Source: Acanthaster planci (lineage: Eukaryota; Echinodermata; Asteroidea; Valvatida; Acanthasteridae). From it: a stretch of 38,757 bases of DNA. The notes under the pieces were generated by a model, which searched no databases, was not told the DNA's origin, and worked only from the letters and a program-made list of their open reading frames with translations. The DNA lies in contig NW_019091372.1 of NCBI RefSeq assembly GCF_001949145.1, forward strand, positions 2,303,525 through 2,342,281, read 5' to 3'. This document shows positions 33,748 to 38,757 of this stretch, in pieces. Made by a program: the position numbers and the translations under genes. Numbering within the stretch: the stretch's first letter is position 1; each line of letters starts with the position of its first letter.

Positions 33748-34126
33748 TGTCAAATTCATTTACCTGATTACAGAAGTGTAGAGGTGCACATTCAATTTTT
33801 GTTTCTAAATTTCAAAATGCGTCTTCTCACCCCGGCGAATTATATCGTCTGGGGTGTGCACTATCAATAAGACAGAAATTTGCCGCGGCGGGATACCACC
33901 TTGAAAAAAAGAAGAAGGTTTGATGGCCCTCATAGGCCTACACATCTGTATATATACTTTACCTAGATGCTATGCATTCCTTACATTGAATTCTTAATAA
34001 TGGAGAATCTGGCATGAGTTACAAGTCCCAAATAAAATAGACTTCAGCATTCATCACCAACTTTTCTTAATTAAAAAAGTGTAGTTGGGACTATTGACGT
34101 TACTCCCCCTTAGGATTGTACTGACA
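33748..34126 (-). mobile_element. Candidate 3' LTR of the Gmr1-like element (about 379 bp)
   Basis: On the minus strand, 23 nt past the Pol stop, a purine tract (GAGGAAAAGA, the likely polypurine tract) is followed by TGTCAGTAC. A matching TGACA end lies 379 bp further on, giving a 5-bp inverted repeat TGTCA...TGACA. A TATA-like box (AAGTATATATAC, about 33947-33958) lies inside. A second possible tract AAGGGGGAG at about 34103-34111 leaves the exact start open. The partner LTR lies beyond the window, so the boundaries are inferred. Confidence 0.55.
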
Positions 34127-34150
34127 ATCTTTTCCTCAATTGTACCAACT

Positions 34151-37100
34151 TCAATCTCCATCTTCAATCTTGGGGCATCTACTTAAGAAATCAGCTCCCA
34201 CGTTATCTTTACCTTTAATCGCCACTACTCTGTATCTGTACGGTTGCAAACTTAAAGCCGATCTCATTATTCTACTGTTTGTCATCTTCGTTCTTGCCAA
34301 GTAGCTGAGTGGTCTATGATCCGTTTCCAAAATGAACTCTTTACCATACAGAAAGAAATGGAATTTCTTGATTGCCCATACAAGTGCTAAACATTCCCTT
34401 TCAATGACCGAATACTTGACCTCCCTTGGCAAAAGCTTCCTACTAGCATATGATATTGGGAATTTAACACCCCCTTCTTCTTGTACAAGTACGGCTCCTA
34501 TGCCTACATCTGAAGCATCAGTTTGTAGGATGAAAGTGTGCTCAAAATTTGGCAAATGCAGGATTGGTGCTGACGCTACTCGCTTTTTCAACGTTTCAAA
34601 CGCTACCTCTTGTGCGTCACTCCAATTGATCTTATTTGGATTTCCTTTCTTGGTTAAATCGGACAACGGAGCCGCAATAGCCGAAAAATTGGGGATGAAT
34701 TTCCGGTAAAATCCCACTAGTCCTAGAAATGACCTGACCTGCTTTTTTGTTCTTGGTTTTTCGGCTTTCAGAACCTGGCTGACTTTTTCTGGGTGTGGCT
34801 TCAAAATCCCTTCACCTATCGTATGCCCTAGGAATTTCAAGCTCTCGAACCCTATGTAGCACTTTGTTGGTCTAGCTGTAAGTCCTGCATCTCTCAACCT
34901 TTGGAATACTTTCTCCAATGTTACCATATGATCTTCCCATGTTTCTGTGTACACCAGTATGTCATCTATATAATTAATTACATTCATAAGTCCTGATAGT
35001 ACTTGTCTCATTAATCTGGAAAATACTGCAGGAGCATTGACCATCCCGAAAGGCATGACAGTAAACTGATAAAGGCCATTAGAAGTTACAAAGGCCGTTT
35101 TGTCTTTATCTTGTGGAGCCATAGGTATCTGCCAGTAACCTTTTGTCAAGTCTAGTTTGGAGAAATATTTCGCATTGGCTACCCTTGACAATAATTCATC
35201 AGCATTGGGAATAGGTTCTGGATCAAATACTGTAATATCATTCAACTGGCGAAAATCCACACAGAATCTGTTACTGCCATCAGGTTTACGTACTAGGACA
35301 ACTGGTGAAGCATAGGCGGAGTGTGATTTTTCGATCACTCCTAGATTGAGCATTTTCTCAATTTCATCTGAAATTGTCTCTCGTACTGCAGGTGGTACTG
35401 GAAAGGGTTTTGAGACAACAGGTGAATCCGTTGTTAGTTTCACATTATGTTCCATTAAATGTGTGCGACCAGGCATATCTGTCATAATGTCGGAGAACTG
35501 ACTTACAAGTTCCTCAACATCTTGTTTTTGTCTTGCAAGGAGCCTTTCATTTACTTGAACATCCTCACACTTTTCTGTCTGTTTTAGAGGAGGCAAATTT
35601 ACTCGAACACAATCTTCTTGATCATCATCCTCCATCACAATGTTCGCACACAACTGTTTTGCATAGGAACTGTTTTTCCCGTCACCTGCAATTACATTCT
35701 CTGAACTTTGCCTTTCCACATACTTCTTGAGGAGATTTGCATGATATATCTTGTCCTTTCCTTTAACTCTTACTAGATAGTCATTACTTCTCACACATGC
35801 CGTTACATCGAATGGTCCTTGCCACTGGAGTAATAATTTACTATTACTGGATGGACGCAAGATTAACACCTTTTCACCCACTTTGAACTTGCGATCTTTC
35901 GATTTTGTGTCATAGTATTTCTTGTATCTTTTTGAGCAGCGACTGAGCTCATCATGTGCAAGTTTACAAGTCTCTTCCAATCTTTCTTTTAGATCTACTA
36001 CATATTCATAAGTGGACTTCACTTCTTCATCTTCAATTTCACCTGACCACAGTTCTTTTAAGATCATTAAAGGACCTCTTACAGTTCTACCATATAATAA
36101 CTCAAAGGGTGAAAAACCCAAACTCTCTTGTGGCGCTTCCCTGTATGCAAATAACACTGCTGGCAAATAGCGATCCCAGTCATTTGGTTTTTCTGAACAC
36201 ATACGTTTGAGCATAATCTTGAGTGTACCATTGAATCGTTCTACTAGCCCATTACAAATTGGGTGATATGGGGAGGTTACCAATTGCTTAATAGACAACA
36301 ACCTTCCTACTTCTTTCATTACACATGAGGTAAATTGTGATCCTCGATCGGTCAGTATCTCATCTGGAACCCCGACTCTACAAAATATCTCCAAGAGTGC
36401 TTCTGCTACTCGCTCTGTTTCTATACTACGAAGTGCAATGGCCTCTGGGTAACGAGTGGCATAATCTACCAAAGTTAAGATATACCTATTTCCTCGCTCA
36501 GTGATTGGTTGTATGGGACCTACTATGTCCACAGCTACTCTTTTGAATGGAGTATCAATTAAAGGCATTTCACCTAAAGGAACTTTGGTTACTCTACCCT
36601 TACTCACAGTTCTTTGGCATATGTCGCATGACTGGCAATACCGTCTAACATCAGCTTGTACCGCTGGCCAGAAGAAATTGGCTAATATTCTATCAGTGGT
36701 CTTTTTAACTTTAAGATGTCCTGCCAATGGTGAATCGTGTGCCAACTTCAAAACCTTCTCGCGATAAACTCTTGGTACAACAAGTTGTTTAAAAACTTTA
36801 CCATGTTGCACTTGTGGTGACTGATATTCTCTAAACAAGAGATTATTTCTGACAACGTATCCAGTCTCCATTCCTTTACCATTTACGGACCTTTCACCTT
36901 TATTAGCCAACTCGAACAATTTAGTCAAAGTAGTATCTTCTTTCTGGGCCTTAATCAAATCTGCCCTAGATTCGGATATATGTGTCACCTCACTTACTTT
37001 CAATGGAGTTAGTGGTTTTGCCAACTTAGCTTTTGAGCCACGAGTCTCTACTGCACTCGCCTGTGATACTGACTTACTTACTGTCTCATCTGATTTAGGA

Positions 37101-38563
37101 GACCAGTCAACGACTGGATCGTTTGGACCCTTAGCTCCATTTACATTACCAATTATAATACCATACAATGGATTCTCCATCACCATAGCTTCAACTTCTC
37201 CCACATAATATGGCGTATCTAACGACACTTTGGCTACTGGTACATTTCTCACGGTTCCATCTAACAGAACACATCTTTGAGTTCTACCTGTGTATTTATT
37301 ATCCCCAACTAGAGTACGTTTCACTACTACTGTACTACATCCAGTATCTCTCAACACTGGTACTATGTGATCACCAATTTTACCATATTTCACTGGCATA
37401 TTCTCATCACTTGATGCTAACCTGCTTACAGCGTTAACAACTGGGAGTTCATCTCCTGATTCCAATCTCACATAAGTACCTGGGGGTCTACTGTACTCAT
37501 ATCTAACTGCATTTAACTCCACACAGGCAGCTAGGGTTTGATTTTTCTTGTCAACTTCAACCCTACGAGGTGTCTCTGGTTTCCATTCTTTTAAACCTGC
37601 GGTTTTGTTGGTCTGTGGCTGATACCTAGCTTTACTCTTGCAGAATATTGCTATGTGTCCTTTCTTACCACATTTAAAACATGTTCTATCATCAGGAGAC
37701 TTTAGTTCACCAACTGAACGTTCATCTTCCTGTCCTTTTACACCTCTTTCAAATGACTTGCTTTGACCATCTTTCCTTATTTGTCGATCACTGAACCTAG
37801 ATAAAGGAGGTTTGTGTGCCTCTTGATATCTGTCAGCCATCTTTGTCATTTCAGCCAATGTACCAGGTTTTCGTTCTTTTAGGAACAATCTTAGTTCTCT
37901 ACTACAGCCATTAATTATCTGTTCTCGCATAAAAAGATCAAGAAGTCCATCAAATGTTTTATCTGTACAACTTAATTCAATCCACCTTAACAAATATCGT
38001 TTAATACGTTCCGCAAACTGTGTATAGGATTCGTTAGTCTCTGGTCTGCACTGTCTAAACTTTGTCTTAAAGCCGTCCTCAGTGAATTCATATCTCAACA
38101 GCAGTGCTCGTTTTAGTTCATCATAGTCATTTGCTAGATCATCAGGTAAACGTGTATAAACCTCAGTTGCTTTTCCTGTCAGGAGTATGCTTAAAGGTAA
38201 TGCCCATTCATCACGTGACCATTTCATACTTGTCGCATATCTTTCGAATCTACCCAAGTACGAATCCATATCATCACTTTTCTCATTGAAGGGTGGCATT
38301 TTGGGAATTCGGCTTTTGGCCTGGGTTTTCATACTAGCTTCCAAGAAACTTTCACTTGACAACCCTAACTTGGCCTTTTCCTGAGCTATACTTAACTCTA
38401 TAGTTTTCATTTCTTTCTCATGTTCACGTTGTTCTTGATTTTCTTCCCTAATCAGCCGTCTTTCTTCCTTAGCCTCTGCCTGTCTAGCTCTAGCAAACTC
38501 TATGAGTTCCTTATCTTCTAAGTGTAGTTCCTTGCCCATTTCTAAATATTTTTGAAACTCCAT
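34151..38563 (-). CDS. Gag-Pol polyprotein of a Gmr1-like Ty3/gypsy retrotransposon (integrase before RT)
   Basis: One uninterrupted frame of 1470 residues, counted from the ATG at 38563, which has a good context (AAAATGG). Domains in order: charged coiled-coil and Gag (1-290); CCHC knuckle 295-308; protease DTG 406-408 with the IIIGN motif near 469; integrase zinc finger H609, H616, C646, C649; integrase core D679, D739, E775 (35-residue spacing); GPY/F module at about 912-948 (WQGPFDV to YHANLLKKY); then a linker; reverse transcriptase with D1138 and YIDD at 1198-1201; RNase H D1349, E1390, D1415. Ordinary gypsy elements have RT and RNase H before integrase. Integrase first with gypsy-type sequence is the Gmr1 arrangement known from deuterostomes. 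All catalytic residues are present and no stop or frameshift is seen, so the copy is recent and possibly autonomous. Gag and Pol are fused without a frameshift. The frame is open upstream to 38644 with a hydrophobic stretch. Confidence 0.93.
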   Translation of the reverse strand: MEFQKYLEMGKELHLEDKELIEFARARQAEAKEERRLIREENQEQREHEKEMKTIELSIAQEKAKLGLSSESFLEASMKTQAKSRIPKMPPFNEKSDDMDSYLGRFERYATSMKWSRDEWALPLSILLTGKATEVYTRLPDDLANDYDELKRALLLRYEFTEDGFKTKFRQCRPETNESYTQFAERIKRYLLRWIELSCTDKTFDGLLDLFMREQIINGCSRELRLFLKERKPGTLAEMTKMADRYQEAHKPPLSRFSDRQIRKDGQSKSFERGVKGQEDERSVGELKSPDDRTCFKCGKKGHIAIFCKSKARYQPQTNKTAGLKEWKPETPRRVEVDKKNQTLAACVELNAVRYEYSRPPGTYVRLESGDELPVVNAVSRLASSDENMPVKYGKIGDHIVPVLRDTGCSTVVVKRTLVGDNKYTGRTQRCVLLDGTVRNVPVAKVSLDTPYYVGEVEAMVMENPLYGIIIGNVNGAKGPNDPVVDWSPKSDETVSKSVSQASAVETRGSKAKLAKPLTPLKVSEVTHISESRADLIKAQKEDTTLTKLFELANKGERSVNGKGMETGYVVRNNLLFREYQSPQVQHGKVFKQLVVPRVYREKVLKLAHDSPLAGHLKVKKTTDRILANFFWPAVQADVRRYCQSCDICQRTVSKGRVTKVPLGEMPLIDTPFKRVAVDIVGPIQPITERGNRYILTLVDYATRYPEAIALRSIETERVAEALLEIFCRVGVPDEILTDRGSQFTSCVMKEVGRLLSIKQLVTSPYHPICNGLVERFNGTLKIMLKRMCSEKPNDWDRYLPAVLFAYREAPQESLGFSPFELLYGRTVRGPLMILKELWSGEIEDEEVKSTYEYVVDLKERLEETCKLAHDELSRCSKRYKKYYDTKSKDRKFKVGEKVLILRPSSNSKLLLQWQGPFDVTACVRSNDYLVRVKGKDKIYHANLLKKYVERQSSENVIAGDGKNSSYAKQLCANIVMEDDDQEDCVRVNLPPLKQTEKCEDVQVNERLLARQKQDVEELVSQFSDIMTDMPGRTHLMEHNVKLTTDSPVVSKPFPVPPAVRETISDEIEKMLNLGVIEKSHSAYASPVVLVRKPDGSNRFCVDFRQLNDITVFDPEPIPNADELLSRVANAKYFSKLDLTKGYWQIPMAPQDKDKTAFVTSNGLYQFTVMPFGMVNAPAVFSRLMRQVLSGLMNVINYIDDILVYTETWEDHMVTLEKVFQRLRDAGLTARPTKCYIGFESLKFLGHTIGEGILKPHPEKVSQVLKAEKPRTKKQVRSFLGLVGFYRKFIPNFSAIAAPLSDLTKKGNPNKINWSDAQEVAFETLKKRVASAPILHLPNFEHTFILQTDASDVGIGAVLVQEEGGVKFPISYASRKLLPREVKYSVIERECLALVWAIKKFHFFLYGKEFILETDHRPLSYLARTKMTNSRIMRSALSLQPYRYRVVAIKGKDNVGADFLSRCPKIEDGD

Positions 38564-38735
38564 TTTATTTGCAATGACAGGATGAACTACCGAGAGCTGG
38601 ATGACAAATAGAATAGCTATACAAACCCCATACATGAAGATCAAAATGTATCAAAAATTGCTATCAATATCAAGCTGTGCCCCTTTCCGAACCAACCATC
38701 TTAATTCCCTTTTAAATGGGGGGAATTTAATGAAA
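38564..38735 (-). other. Leader of the Gmr1-like element with in-frame hydrophobic extension
   Basis: This is untranslated leader between the primer binding site and the preferred Gag ATG. From an upstream ATG at 38635 (weak context, CTTCATGT) the same frame is open. It would add 24 residues rich in Ile, Leu and Val (CIAILFVIQLSVVHPVIA) in front of Gag. Confidence 0.5.
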
Positions 38736-38753
38736 TTCCCGGACCAGCCCCCA
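38736..38753 (-). promoter_or_regulatory. Primer binding site, tRNA-Pro type
   Basis: The minus strand reads TGGGGGCTGGTCCGGGAA. The 3' end of animal tRNA-Pro predicts TGGGGGCTCGTCCGGGAT, so 16 of 18 positions match. It lies about 170 nt upstream of the preferred Gag start, as expected. It is preceded by ATTT, so the 5' LTR should end at or next to the last base of the window. Confidence 0.75.
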
Positions 38754-38757
38754 AAAT

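Overview
This is a nuclear genomic window from an animal, most likely an invertebrate deuterostome (echinoderm, hemichordate or cephalochordate; a sea star is my guess, not proven). The reasons are compact multi-exon genes with GT-AG introns of about 0.4 to 1.4 kb, AATAAA-type poly(A) signals, a stand-alone SRCR membrane protein, a Tx1-type LINE remnant and a Gmr1-type Ty3/gypsy element. Gmr1 elements were described from deuterostomes. The sequence is a draft assembly with a 54-N gap (15735-15788) and a single N (18003).

Left part (1-9.6 kb): the last five coding exons of a DENND2-type DENN-domain Rab GEF run rightward and stop at 3643. Behind them lies a long 3' UTR/intergenic stretch. It holds a degenerate array of tRNA-promoter-like units (3750-4240) and about three copies of a 100-bp tandem repeat (about 4530-4860). 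A two-exon gene of unknown family, predicted at 383 aa, follows at 9637-11241.

Middle (12.4-27.6 kb): a leftward gene encodes a multi-pass membrane protein of the DRAM/TMEM150 (Frag1/Sfk1) family (12458-15528). Its upstream region and flanks belong to a diverged segmental duplication. Copy A is 15789-17880, copy B 18004-20920 and copy C about 24.9-27.6 kb. Each copy carries an AGCTC/AGCCC-rich minisatellite. Copy C holds a broken pseudogene of the DRAM-like gene. Copy B keeps the upstream region with the same CRE-like site but no visible gene body, and has a tRNA-headed insertion. Between B and C lies a complete three-exon leftward gene for a 215-aa single-SRCR type I membrane protein (21514-23427). 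A gypsy integrase C-terminal fossil sits at 24785-25090.

Right part (27.6-38.8 kb): a dead Tx1-clade LINE fragment (27.59-29.85 kb) comes first. Orphan exons follow on both strands: a two-exon C-terminal fragment on the minus strand at 31509-32617, and possible plus-strand exons at 30011-31116 and 33335-33418. A 66-bp tandem repeat (33491-33690) lies next to an almost complete leftward LTR retrotransposon. That element has an intact Gag-Pol frame of about 1470 residues with integrase placed before reverse transcriptase, the Gmr1 order. A candidate 3' LTR and a tRNA-Pro-type primer binding site bracket it, and its 5' LTR should begin at or just beyond the right edge of the window.

The host genes do not form a functional cluster. 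What ties the window together is repeat-driven rearrangement: segmental duplication with gene decay, SINE/LINE/LTR insertions and several tandem repeats.
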